This document shows positions 51,991 to 59,824 of a stretch of 64,000 nucleotides of DNA, piece after piece. Each line of letters opens with the position of its first letter. The stretch's first letter is position 1. Source of the DNA: Streptomyces anulatus (lineage in GTDB: Bacteria; Actinomycetota; Actinomycetes; Streptomycetales; Streptomycetaceae). A program made the translations under genes and the position numbers. The notes beneath the pieces were generated by a model. It saw only the letters and a list, made by a program, of their open reading frames with translations, was not told the DNA's origin and did no database searches. The DNA lies in NCBI RefSeq assembly GCF_014650675.1, contig NZ_BMVK01000019.1, positions 62,001 through 126,000 of the forward strand. The letters run 5' to 3'.

Positions 51991-52312
51991 GGCCGTACTC
52001 CTTGAGGTGCTCGGTTATCGCGTCCGCAGGTTTGCGGTCGCGCCTGACGCCCCGACGCGCCGTGCCACGAGGGACCGAGGAGCGCGGCCACCTCCGAGAA
52101 GAGGGAGGTGGCGGGGCGTGCGAAGTCGACCCGGTGACCCGGATCGCCGTAAGAAGTGTACGGGACCCGTCGGGTGCCTGATGACGGCGATGTCCACAAC
52201 CGGGTGACGGCGATGTCCACGGCCGGGTGGGCGCGATATCCACAACCGGCGAGTAGTCCACAGGAACGGTCCGCGATCCCCGGAATCCCGGCCTCCGGGC
52301 CATCGTGACGGC
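51991..52312. other. Intergenic region between rpsB and the M23 peptidase gene
   Basis: A 322-base divergent gap. Near rpsB it holds a 9-bp hairpin (GCCACCTCC at 52087-52095 and GGAGGTGGC at 52104-52112) that would lie in the rpsB leader and could be an autoregulatory site. A TACACT-like -10 on the minus strand lies near 52157. Further right is the tandem repeat array. I see no gene in it. Confidence 0.6.
52182..52262 (+). repeat. Three 23-bp tandem repeats with DnaA-box-like sites
   Basis: Units at 52182-52204, 52205-52227 and 52228-52250 share the pattern TG-N4-CGAT-N-TCCAC. Each contains a 9-mer close to the Streptomyces DnaA box TTGTCCACA: ATGTCCACA (52190), ATGTCCACG (52213) and ATATCCACA (52236). 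A fourth, TAGTCCACA (52254), follows. All point the same way, spaced 23, 23 and 18 bases. Confidence 0.75.
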
Positions 52313-53068
52313 ATGCGCCATCAGCCCGGCCCACGCCGCTCCCCCGCCCACCGCACCCCGCTCGTGCTGCTCTCCGTGTTCTTGCTGTACGTGCTGTTCC
52401 CGGCCGCCCCTGCGCCCCCGGGCGGGTCCGCCGTGCCGGCCGGGGCTCCGGCGCCCGCGCCGGGGGCGGTCACCGGCAGAGACAGCGGAGCGGAAGGCGG
52501 TGCGGACACCGCCCTGGACGGCGGTGCGGACAGCGGCACTGACGGCAGCACGGGCGGCGGTGCCCGGAGCTGGCCGCTGACGGGGAGGCCCGCGGTGTTA
52601 CGGGGGTGGGAGCCGCCCGCCGGTCCGTACGGGCCCGGACATCGCGGCGTGGACCTCGCGGCGGGGCCGGGCGCCCGGGTGCTGGCGGCCACCGACGGCC
52701 GGGTGTCGTTCGCGGGGCGGGTGGCGGGACGCGGGGTGGTCGCCATCGAGGTGGCCGGCAGCGGTTGGCCACCGCTGCGCACCACGTACGAACCGGTGCG
52801 GGCGCTGGTCGAGGAGGGCGCGAGCACCCGGGCAGGGCAGCCGGTCGGAGTGCTGGAGGAGGGGCCGTCCCACTGCGCGGAAGGCTGTCTGCACTGGGGG
52901 CTGCGGCGCGGGGACGCCTATCTGGACCCGCTCTCGCTGCTGCCGCCCTCACTGCTGCGGAGAGGCCCCTCGCGGCTGCTGCCGGTGTTCGAGGTGCCGG
53001 AGGCCGACGCCGTCCGGGTCAGCCGCTCACACCGCGCAGCACCATCGCGACGACGGTGTCCGCGATGA
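52313..53068 (+). CDS. M23-family (LytM-like) metallopeptidase domain protein
   Basis: A 251-residue secreted or membrane-anchored protein. A hydrophobic segment (PLVLLSVFLLYVLFPAAPA) is followed by a Pro/Gly/Asp-rich linker to about residue 85. Then comes the LytM fold: GPGHRGVDLAAGPGARVLAATDG (first His and Asp metal ligands) and CLHWGLRRGDAYLDPLSLL (HxG-type end; here HWG). Such enzymes cut peptidoglycan peptides. Leu96 is encoded by TTA (52598-52600), a bldA-dependent codon in Streptomyces. The ATG at 52313 is taken as start. Its last 50 bases overlap the convergent TetR gene. The location between rpsB and whiG suggests a developmental role, which is inference. Confidence 0.82.
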   Translation: MRHQPGPRRSPAHRTPLVLLSVFLLYVLFPAAPAPPGGSAVPAGAPAPAPGAVTGRDSGAEGGADTALDGGADSGTDGSTGGGARSWPLTGRPAVLRGWEPPAGPYGPGHRGVDLAAGPGARVLAATDGRVSFAGRVAGRGVVAIEVAGSGWPPLRTTYEPVRALVEEGASTRAGQPVGVLEEGPSHCAEGCLHWGLRRGDAYLDPLSLLPPSLLRRGPSRLLPVFEVPEADAVRVSRSHRAAPSRRRCPR

Positions 53069-53600
53069 CGTCCGGCTCCTCCGCGACGCCCAGTTCGATA
53101 CGGCGCACGGCGGCGTCGACCGAACCCTGCATGAGCATGGCGGCCAGCCTCGGCTGTGCGTGGCCGAGGTCTCCGAGCGCTTCGACGATCATGGCGATCA
53201 GCCCGCCGTGCGCGGCCCGGATCTTCTCCCGGGCGCCCGCGTCCAGCTCGCTCGCGGAGATCGCGACGACCGCGCGGTGCCGACGGTCCCCGACGAGGTC
53301 GAGCTGCCGGCGCACATACGCCTCGATCTTCGCCTCGGGCGTCTCGGCGCCCTGCATGGCGTTCTCGACCTCGGCCGCCCAGACGGGGAAGTCGACGGCG
53401 CACAGCTCCTCGACGACGGCGGCACGGGAGCGGAAGTACTCGTACACGGAGGACCGGGCGAGGCCCGTGCGCTCGGCGAGCGCGGGGAAGGTCAGCGCCT
53501 CCGTACCGCCCTCGGACAGCAGGGAGCGCGCGGCGTCCAGGAGGGCGCCGCGCTGCATGGTCCGGTGCTCGGCCACTGAGGCCGCTCGAATCCTGGGCAC
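53019..53600 (-). CDS. TetR-family transcriptional regulator
   Basis: A 193-residue regulator. The N-terminal helix-turn-helix is ALLDAARSLLSEGGTEALTF and ALAERTGLARSSVYEYFRS, about residues 18-60. The C-terminal ligand domain is hydrophobic and diverse, so the ligand is unknown. The GTG at 53600 is uncertain because GGAGG sits only one base away; ATG 53558 and GTG 53576 are in-frame alternatives. It lies 81 bases downstream of nothing but the whiG end (whiG stops at 53682) on the same strand, so it may be read through from whiG. Confidence 0.85.
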   Translation of the reverse strand: MPRIRAASVAEHRTMQRGALLDAARSLLSEGGTEALTFPALAERTGLARSSVYEYFRSRAAVVEELCAVDFPVWAAEVENAMQGAETPEAKIEAYVRRQLDLVGDRRHRAVVAISASELDAGAREKIRAAHGGLIAMIVEALGDLGHAQPRLAAMLMQGSVDAAVRRIELGVAEEPDVIADTVVAMVLRGVSG

Positions 53601-53681
53601 GCCTCCACTCTACGGCGGCAGGCGTGCGGGGGAAGGGCACGGCCGCCGATCGGATGGCCGGAGAGTGCCGGGAGGGGGACG

Positions 53682-54518
53682 TCAGCGACCCGCGTCGGCC
53701 AGCTTCGCCCGGAGCTGGAGCACGGATTTGGTGTGGATCTGGCTGACCCGGCTCTCGGTCACCCCGAGGACGTTGCCGATCTCCGCGAGGGTGAGGCCCT
53801 CGTAGTAGTAGAGGGTCACCACGGTCTTCTCGCGGTCGGGCAGGGTGTTGATGGCCCGCGCGAGCAGTCTTCTCAGCTCGCGGTCCTCGGCGACCTCCAC
53901 CGGATTGTCGGCGGCGGTGTCCTCCAGGGTGTCCATCAGGCTCAGTCGGTCGCCGCCCTCGCCTCCGACGTGCAGCAACTCCTCCAGGGCGACCACATTC
54001 GCCAGCGACAACTGGCTGAAAACAGCGTGCAGTTCCTCCAGCGCGATGCCCATCTCCGAGGCGACCTCGGACTCCGACGGCGTGCGCCTGAACTGCGCCT
54101 CCAGCGTGGCGTACGCACGCTCCACGTTCCGCGCCTTCTGCCGGACGGACCGCGGGATCCAGTCCAGGGCCCGGAGTTCGTCGATCATCGCGCCGCGGAT
54201 TCTGGTGATCGCGTACGTCTCGAACTTGATGGCCCGTTCGATGTCGAACTTCTCGATGGCGTCGATCAGTCCGAAGACCCCGGAGGAGACGAAGTCGGCC
54301 TGCTCGACGTTGGACGGCAGCCCCACGCTCACCCGGCCCGCGACGTACTTCACGAGCGGCGAGTAGTGCAGGATCAGCTGCTCCCGCAGCCGCTCGTCGC
54401 CCGTGGTCTTGTAGGAGCGCCACAACTCGTCGAGGGAGGAGGGGGCGGGAGGGCGCACAGTGCCACGCGCAACCGGTGGTACTGCCGCGCGGTCAGACCC
54501 GGAGGTGTGCTGGGGCAT
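53682..54518 (-). CDS. whiG: Sporulation sigma factor WhiG (FliA family)
   Basis: A 278-residue sigma factor. Region 2 includes LPSNVEQADFVSSGVFGLID and KFETYAITRIRGAMIDELRA. Region 3 includes RRTPSESEVASEMGIALEEL. Region 4 is LPDREKTVVTLYYYEGLTLA and EIGNVLGVTESRVSQIHTKS. The length and motifs match WhiG, which switches aerial hyphae to sporulation. The ATG at 54518 begins MPQHTSGSDR. The gap of 254 bases to dprA allows its own promoter. Confidence 0.95.
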   Translation of the reverse strand: MPQHTSGSDRAAVPPVARGTVRPPAPSSLDELWRSYKTTGDERLREQLILHYSPLVKYVAGRVSVGLPSNVEQADFVSSGVFGLIDAIEKFDIERAIKFETYAITRIRGAMIDELRALDWIPRSVRQKARNVERAYATLEAQFRRTPSESEVASEMGIALEELHAVFSQLSLANVVALEELLHVGGEGGDRLSLMDTLEDTAADNPVEVAEDRELRRLLARAINTLPDREKTVVTLYYYEGLTLAEIGNVLGVTESRVSQIHTKSVLQLRAKLADAGR

Positions 54519-54772
54519 GTGGTGCCTTGAGCCGTTCTGCCGTGAAGTGCTGGGGGACTTTTGTCTGGGGCGGAATCCTTGTGAGCGTAGCGTGACTGTG
54601 ACGTCGCAGTCCGCGCAGGACGGGAGATCCCTGCCGCCCGATCGCGTTCCGCCGTTCACGCCGTCCGCGCCCGCCGGGAGCCGGGGCCGCCGCCGTGGGC
54701 GCGGGCCCTGAACAGGTCACCGATCGATCGTGCGAGGTCATCGGCCTTACCTTTTCACCCGAATGCTCCAGG

Positions 54773-56023
54773 TCAAGTATCGCCTCGCCGCGCGTCGTCG
54801 TTGCGTGCCGATGGAGGCGTCAACCGCCAGCCGTCGCCCTCTCGTTCGACGAACCCCAGTGAGTGCAGTTCGTACAGTCGACCGAGCGTTTCGTCGGCGG
54901 ACGTCCCCGCGGTGCGGGCGAGGTCACGGGGGTGGGCGACACCGTGGTAGGGGAGCGCATCGAGGACCCGCGCGGCGACCGCGTCCAGGTGGTCCCTGGG
55001 CAGCACCGGGCCCCGGCGGACCGGCGGAAGGTCGCCGATGTCCCCGACCAGCTCGACGACTTCGTCCGCGTCGGTGACGAGCACTCCCTCACCGCGCAAC
55101 AACTCGTGGACCCCTGCCGACAGACCGCTGGTGGCGGGACCGGGTACTCCCATCGCGAAGCGGCCGAGCCGTTGCGCCTGGCGGGCGGTGACCAGCGAAC
55201 CGCTGCGGTACTCGGCCTCGACCACGACCGTCCCCCTGGTCAGCGCGGCGATGACACGGTTGCGCAGGATGAACCTGCTGCGGGTGGGGTGGGAGGACGG
55301 GGGCAACTCGGCGATGATGAGACCTTGTTGTGCCAGCCGCCCGAGCAACTCGGTGTGCCCGCGCGGGTAGGGGACGTCGACCCCGCAGGCCAGCACCGCC
55401 GTCGTCGCTCCGCCCGCGGCCAGCGCGCCGCGGTGGGCGGCCCCGTCCACGCCGAACGCCGCCCCCGACACCACCACCCAGCCCCGCTCGGCGAGCCCGG
55501 AGCCGAGGGTCGCCGCCATGTGCGCCCCGTACGGGGTGCAGGCCCTCGCGCCGACCAGCGCGACCGAGCGCAGGGACCACAGCCGCAGATCGGGCCGCCC
55601 CCGCACCCAGAGCCCGACGGGCCGCGCGTCGCCCAGGTCGTCCAGTTGGCTCGGCCACTCCCGGTCCCCGGGGCAGACGAACCGCCCGCCCACCGCGGCG
55701 ACGGCGGCCAGGTCCCGCCCCGGCTCCACGGATGCGGCACGCAGCCGGTAGCCCCCGAGCCGTGCGGCGGTCATCCCCGGCAGTCTCTCGGCGGAGCCGT
55801 CCTCGACGGTGAGCCTCCGCATCAGCTCGATGGGTCCGGTGCTCCGGAGCCAGCTCCCCGCGCGCTCGTCCCCCGGCTCCAGCACCCGGGTCAGCGCGGC
55901 CCTGGCCAGCCGCTCCGGCTCCCTGCCCCGGCCCGGGTCCCGGCCCGCCTCCTCGCCGGGGACGCGGTCTCGACCGTCGTCCCGGCCCGCTCCCTGCCGC
56001 CGCTCCCCCGTCAGCCCGGTCAC
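54773..56023 (-). CDS. dprA: DNA-processing protein DprA
   Basis: A 416-residue protein of the DprA/Smf family, which loads RecA on incoming single-stranded DNA. The Rossmann-like core has VALVGARACTPYGAHMAATL, VVSGAAFGVDGAAHRGAL, LACGVDVPYPRGH and RNRVIAALTRGTVVVEAEY. A C-terminal winged-helix-like part follows from about residue 345. The GTG at 56023 overlaps the comM stop by four bases. The first 60 residues are a charged extension. Streptomyces are not known to be naturally competent; the role is probably recombination. Confidence 0.92.
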   Translation of the reverse strand: MTGLTGERRQGAGRDDGRDRVPGEEAGRDPGRGREPERLARAALTRVLEPGDERAGSWLRSTGPIELMRRLTVEDGSAERLPGMTAARLGGYRLRAASVEPGRDLAAVAAVGGRFVCPGDREWPSQLDDLGDARPVGLWVRGRPDLRLWSLRSVALVGARACTPYGAHMAATLGSGLAERGWVVVSGAAFGVDGAAHRGALAAGGATTAVLACGVDVPYPRGHTELLGRLAQQGLIIAELPPSSHPTRSRFILRNRVIAALTRGTVVVEAEYRSGSLVTARQAQRLGRFAMGVPGPATSGLSAGVHELLRGEGVLVTDADEVVELVGDIGDLPPVRRGPVLPRDHLDAVAARVLDALPYHGVAHPRDLARTAGTSADETLGRLYELHSLGFVEREGDGWRLTPPSARNDDARRGDT

Positions 56024-57642
56024 CGCTGCACCGTCCCCATCGGCACCCCGCGCTGGATTCCGGTCCGCAGCTCCAGGGCGACCGCCACGTCGGAGGCGTC
56101 CGGCCGGTCGGCGCCGCGCAGATCCGCCACGGTCCACGCCACCCTCAGTACCCGGTCCAGCCCCCGGGCCGTGAGGATCCCGCGCTCCAGGTCCCGCTCC
56201 GCGGCCGCCAGCGCCCCCGGGGCCGCGACCAGCCGGGTCCGCAGCTCGTGGCCCGGCACCTCGCTGTTCGTGGTCCACGGGGTGCCGACCAGCCGCTCGG
56301 CCGCCCGCGCCCTGGCGTCCCGCACCCGTGCGGCGACGACGGCCGTCGACTCGCCGCGGCCGCCGTGCCCCAGGAGGTCGGCGCGGTCGACAGGCTCCAC
56401 CTCGACCCGCAGGTCCACCCGGTCGAGGAGGGGCCCGGACAGGCGCGCCTGGTAGCGGCGGACGACCGAGGGCGGGCACTCGCAGCCCGCGCCGGTGAGG
56501 CTGTGCCGGCCACAGGGACACGGATTGGCGGCCAGCACCATCAGGAAGCGGGCCGGCAGCCGCACCACCCCCGCGGCCCGCGCGACCACCACATGACCGG
56601 ACTCCAGCGGCTGCCGCAGCGCGTCGAGGGCCTTGCCCGAGAATTCGGGGGCCTCGTCCAGGAAAAGCACCCCCCGGTGGGCGAGGGAGACCGCCCCGGG
56701 CCTCGGCATCCCGTTGCCCCCGCCGACCAGGGACTGCATGGTCGCCGAGTGGTGCGGGGCGCAGTAGGGCGCCCGGGAGACGAGCGGTTCACCCGGGGGG
56801 AGGATGCCCGCCACGGAGTGGACCGCCGTCACTTCGAGGGATTCCTGCCGGGTCAGCGGCGGCAGGACCGACGACAGCCGCTCGGCCAGCATGGTCTTGC
56901 CCGCGCCCGGCGGGCCCGAGAACAGCAGATGGTGTCCTCCGGCCGCGGCCACCTCCAGGGCCTGGCGCGGGCGGGGCTGCCCCGCGACGTCCGCCAGGTC
57001 CGGCAGGTGCCCGTCGCCCAGCGCGGCGGCCGGGGCGAGCCCCGTTCCGAGGCCCGTGCCGGGGATCATCAGCCCGGCCAGCATGGCGTCGGGACGCCCC
57101 TGGCCCTCGACCGGCTCCTCGGGCACCGGTTCGTCGCACAGCACGGCGATGAGCTGGCGCAGGCTCCGGACGCCGAGGACCGAGATCCCCGGCACCAGGG
57201 CCGCCTCCCCGGCCGTCTGCTCGGGGACGACGACCTGCTCGTACCCCGCTTCGGCCGCCGCGAGGACGGCGGGCAGCACGCCCCGTACCGGACGGACCCG
57301 GCCGTCCAGACCCAGCTCGCCGATCATCACCACGTCGGCGATCATGGCGGGGTCGATCCGCTCCGCCGCACCGAGGACCGCGCACGCGACGGCGAGGTCG
57401 AAGCCCGAACCGCTCTTCGGCACGGAGGCCGGGGAGAGGCCGACCGTGAGCTTCTTCTGCGGCCACTCGGCACCGGAATTGACCACGGCGGCCCGCACCC
57501 GGTCCCGGCTCTCGACCAGGCTCTTGTCCGGCAGCCCGACCAGGGTGAAGGCCGCCACCCCCGGCTCCAGGTCCGCCTGGACCTCCACCACCACGCCCTC
57601 GACGCCGACCAGCGCCACGGAACACGCTCGCGCGAAGCCCAT
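56020..57642 (-). CDS. comM: ComM/YifB-family Mg-chelatase-like AAA ATPase
   Basis: A 540-residue ATPase. The N-terminal S16/Lon-like domain is LVGLPDKSLVESRDRVRAAV and KKLTVGLSPASVPKSGSGFD. The AAA part has Walker A GPPGAGKTMLAERL near residue 230, Walker B GVLFLDEAPEF, and NPCPCGRH (Cys-rich). The C-terminus is the Mg-chelatase helical domain. ComM is a branch-migration helicase in competent bacteria. The ATG at 57642 overlaps the yraN stop by one base. Confidence 0.93.
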   Translation of the reverse strand: MGFARACSVALVGVEGVVVEVQADLEPGVAAFTLVGLPDKSLVESRDRVRAAVVNSGAEWPQKKLTVGLSPASVPKSGSGFDLAVACAVLGAAERIDPAMIADVVMIGELGLDGRVRPVRGVLPAVLAAAEAGYEQVVVPEQTAGEAALVPGISVLGVRSLRQLIAVLCDEPVPEEPVEGQGRPDAMLAGLMIPGTGLGTGLAPAAALGDGHLPDLADVAGQPRPRQALEVAAAGGHHLLFSGPPGAGKTMLAERLSSVLPPLTRQESLEVTAVHSVAGILPPGEPLVSRAPYCAPHHSATMQSLVGGGNGMPRPGAVSLAHRGVLFLDEAPEFSGKALDALRQPLESGHVVVARAAGVVRLPARFLMVLAANPCPCGRHSLTGAGCECPPSVVRRYQARLSGPLLDRVDLRVEVEPVDRADLLGHGGRGESTAVVAARVRDARARAAERLVGTPWTTNSEVPGHELRTRLVAAPGALAAAERDLERGILTARGLDRVLRVAWTVADLRGADRPDASDVAVALELRTGIQRGVPMGTVQR

Positions 57643-58001
57643 CAGGACACCCCCCGGGCGTGCTCCGTGACCGGGGCTCCGCGCCGGGGCACGATCACCC
57701 CGATCAGGTCGATGCGGACCCCGCCGGGCGGTGGCCCGCCGTGCCGGTCGAGCCAGATCTCGGCGAGCCGTCGCAGCCGGTCCGCCTTGACCGGACCGAC
57801 CGCCGCCATCGGGTGTTCGAACCCTTGTGACCGGCGCGTCTTCACCTCGCAGAAGACCAGGGCGTCGCCGTCCCGCGCCACGATGTCGATCTCTCCGGCG
57901 CGACAGCGCCAGTTGCGCTCGACCACCGCCATCCCGGCTTCGGCCAGCAGCCGTGCCGCCAGGTCCTCGCCGTACCGCCCGAGTGCCCCCCGTGCGTTCA
58001 T
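57642..58001 (-). CDS. yraN: UPF0102 YraN-family nuclease-like protein
   Basis: A 119-residue small protein with a restriction-endonuclease-like fold. The motif RYGEDLAARLLAEAGMAVVERNW is followed by GEIDIVARDGDALVFCEVKTR, the D-x(n)-E-x-K catalytic pattern of the family. The ATG at 58001 begins MNARGALGR. It starts the yraN-comM-dprA operon by overlapping ATG/TGA and GTG/TGA junctions. Its function is not established. Confidence 0.92.
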   Translation of the reverse strand: MNARGALGRYGEDLAARLLAEAGMAVVERNWRCRAGEIDIVARDGDALVFCEVKTRRSQGFEHPMAAVGPVKADRLRRLAEIWLDRHGGPPPGGVRIDLIGVIVPRRGAPVTEHARGVS

Positions 58002-58048
58002 ATCGGCACCACCTCCGGCACCGACTGTGCCCCGGCCCGCCCCAAGAT

Positions 58049-58085
58049 GTGGATCTTGGTGGACAACTCCCCGGATGTGGAAAAC
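58049..58085 (-). promoter_or_regulatory. Cluster of three DnaA-box-like sites upstream of yraN
   Basis: On the minus strand, AGATCCACA (58049-58057), TTGTCCACC (58059-58067) and TTTTCCACA (58077-58085) resemble the DnaA box TTGTCCACA. They lie about 50-85 bases before the yraN start. The middle and last are 8 of 9 matches; the first is weak. Confidence 0.4.
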
Positions 58086-58160
58086 CCGGCCACCCACACG
58101 GATGACCGGGTCGTTCCTGCAACGCGCGTATCGGCGGCCCGGCAGCGGGGCGGCGCGGGG

Positions 58161-58469
58161 TCAGCCTCCCGGAAGTTCCAGATCGCTCTTGTTGAGCTCT
58201 TCGATGTTGACGTCCTTGAAGGTCAGCACGCGGACCTGCTTGACGAACCTCGCGGGCCGGTACATGTCCCAGACCCAGGCGTCCGCCATGGACACCTCGA
58301 AGAAAACCTCACCCTGGACGGAGTGCACCTGCATCTCGTAGTCGTTGGTGAGGTAGAAGCGCCGTTCGGTCTCGATCACATATTTGAACAGACCGACGAC
58401 ATCGCGGTACTCCCGGTAGAGCTTCAGCTCCATCTCGGTCTCGTACTTCTCGAGGTCCTCGGCGCTCAT
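58161..58469 (-). CDS. DUF2469 domain protein
   Basis: A 102-residue acidic protein, conserved in actinobacteria. LEKYETEMELKLYREYRDVV, FKYVIETERRFYLTND and VWDMYRPARFVKQVRVLTF are the family blocks. The ATG at 58469 gives the usual length of about 100. The function is unknown. It lies between the Nudix and yraN genes; the 159-base gap to yraN holds DnaA-box-like sites. Confidence 0.92.
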   Translation of the reverse strand: MSAEDLEKYETEMELKLYREYRDVVGLFKYVIETERRFYLTNDYEMQVHSVQGEVFFEVSMADAWVWDMYRPARFVKQVRVLTFKDVNIEELNKSDLELPGG

Positions 58470-58533
58470 GGCATGTTTCCCCTTCAGCCGTGCGTGCCCC
58501 CATTGTGCGTCAGCCTCCGGCGCCCCTGGACGA

Positions 58534-59022
58534 TTAGACGATTTCGGGGGCCAGAACCAGCGGATCGCACGGGGGACCCTCGTCGAGGAGCGTGCGGAGC
58601 AGCTCGGCGAGTCTGGTCGGGTACACCGTCTCACGCGTCGCGAGCAGTTCGGCGGAAGTCCACCACCTCAGACCGGCGACGCTGCGCAGTTCCAGGTCGG
58701 TGAGTCCCCGCGGGGCCGTCGCGGTCTGTGTCGTACGGGCCAGGTAGTACCACTCGTCCTGGTCCCAGCGCCGCCCGTCGAACGGGAAGGAACAGATGCG
58801 GGTCCAGAGCAGCGGGCCCAGCTCGATGTCCGTGATCCCGGTCTCCTCCTCCAGCTCGCGGCGGGCCGCCTCCTCCCGGGTCTCGTCGCCCTCCAAGCCG
58901 CCGCCCGGGGTGAACCACCAGGTGTCGGCCGGGTCGTCCGGCTCGTGGCCGTGCAGCAGCAGGACGCGGTCGTCGGGGTCCAGGAGGACCACCCGGGCGA
59001 CCCTGCGGGCCCCGGAGGTCAC
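58534..59022 (-). CDS. Nudix hydrolase
   Basis: A 162-residue pyrophosphohydrolase. The Nudix box GGGLEGDETREEAARRELEE followed by ETGI matches GX5EX7REUXEEXGU with all catalytic Glu. The substrate is unknown (nucleotide sugars, oxidised dNTPs or similar). The GTG at 59022 overlaps the preceding signal peptidase stop by four bases, so it is translated with it. Confidence 0.92.
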   Translation of the reverse strand: MTSGARRVARVVLLDPDDRVLLLHGHEPDDPADTWWFTPGGGLEGDETREEAARRELEEETGITDIELGPLLWTRICSFPFDGRRWDQDEWYYLARTTQTATAPRGLTDLELRSVAGLRWWTSAELLATRETVYPTRLAELLRTLLDEGPPCDPLVLAPEIV

Positions 59023-59774
59023 CGGGCCCCTCCGGCGGCCGTCCTCCGGCGGGCGAGGCGCGCCGCCACGGGTGCGTACACCGAGCCGCCGAGGATCAGT
59101 GCGACGCCCACCAGGATCGCGCCCAGCTGGATGGGCAGCGGCCCGGCGGCGGACACCCCGCCGGGCAGTGCGGCGAACGAGGAGGGCCGGTCGATCATGC
59201 CGTCCATCGGCCAGGCCACCGCGTCCACCCGGGCCTGCACGGCGCTCAGCGGCACGGAGCCCTTGCCGGCGTCCTGGAGGTGGACCCGGGAGTCCAGGGA
59301 GGTGGCCCGTTCGTCGCCGAGCAGGAAGATCTGGCCCCGGGGCACGGTGGCGGAGAAGTCCTGGGGCGAGGCCGGCGCCTTCGCGCCCTGGGCGGCCGGG
59401 GCCCGGTCGAGGTAGGGCTCGTCGACGGGGGTTCCATTGACGGTGAGCCGCCCCTCCCGGTCGCAGCACGCCACCTTGTCGCCGCCGACCCCGACGACGC
59501 GCTTCACCATCGGTGTGGCGCCCCAGACCTCGTCGGTGAAGACCACCACGTCACCGCGCCGGACGTCGGCGCCGTCTATCCGCTCGGCGAGCACCCGGTC
59601 CCCGGGCTTCACCGTGGGGGACATCGAGTCGGTCGGGACCGTGTACGGCTGGTAGACCACCGCCGCCCACACGAAACCGCCGAGGAAGAGCACACAGCCG
59701 ACGGCCACGGCCAAGCCCGACACCATGGCGCCGAGCCGGCCGCGGCCGTCTTCCTTGCGTTCTGTACCGCTCAT
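59019..59774 (-). CDS. Type I signal peptidase (fourth of four, SipZ-like position)
   Basis: A 251-residue membrane protease that removes Sec and Tat signal peptides. An N-terminal anchor (VSGLAVAVGCVLFLGGFVWA) is followed by VPTDSMSPTV with the catalytic Ser and MVKRVVGVGGDKV with the catalytic Lys. GDERATSLDSR is box E. A C-terminal hydrophobic segment (IQLGAILVGVALILGGSVYA) gives a second anchor. The ATG at 59774 lies 50 bases after the third gene, room for its own promoter, and it is followed by Nudix, as reported for sipZ in Streptomyces lividans. Confidence 0.9.
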   Translation of the reverse strand: MSGTERKEDGRGRLGAMVSGLAVAVGCVLFLGGFVWAAVVYQPYTVPTDSMSPTVKPGDRVLAERIDGADVRRGDVVVFTDEVWGATPMVKRVVGVGGDKVACCDREGRLTVNGTPVDEPYLDRAPAAQGAKAPASPQDFSATVPRGQIFLLGDERATSLDSRVHLQDAGKGSVPLSAVQARVDAVAWPMDGMIDRPSSFAALPGGVSAAGPLPIQLGAILVGVALILGGSVYAPVAARLARRRTAAGGAR

Positions 59775-59824
59775 CCCAGCGCTCCCCCGTCGGAGATCGA
59801 CAATCGCTGATCCGAGTCGGCACC

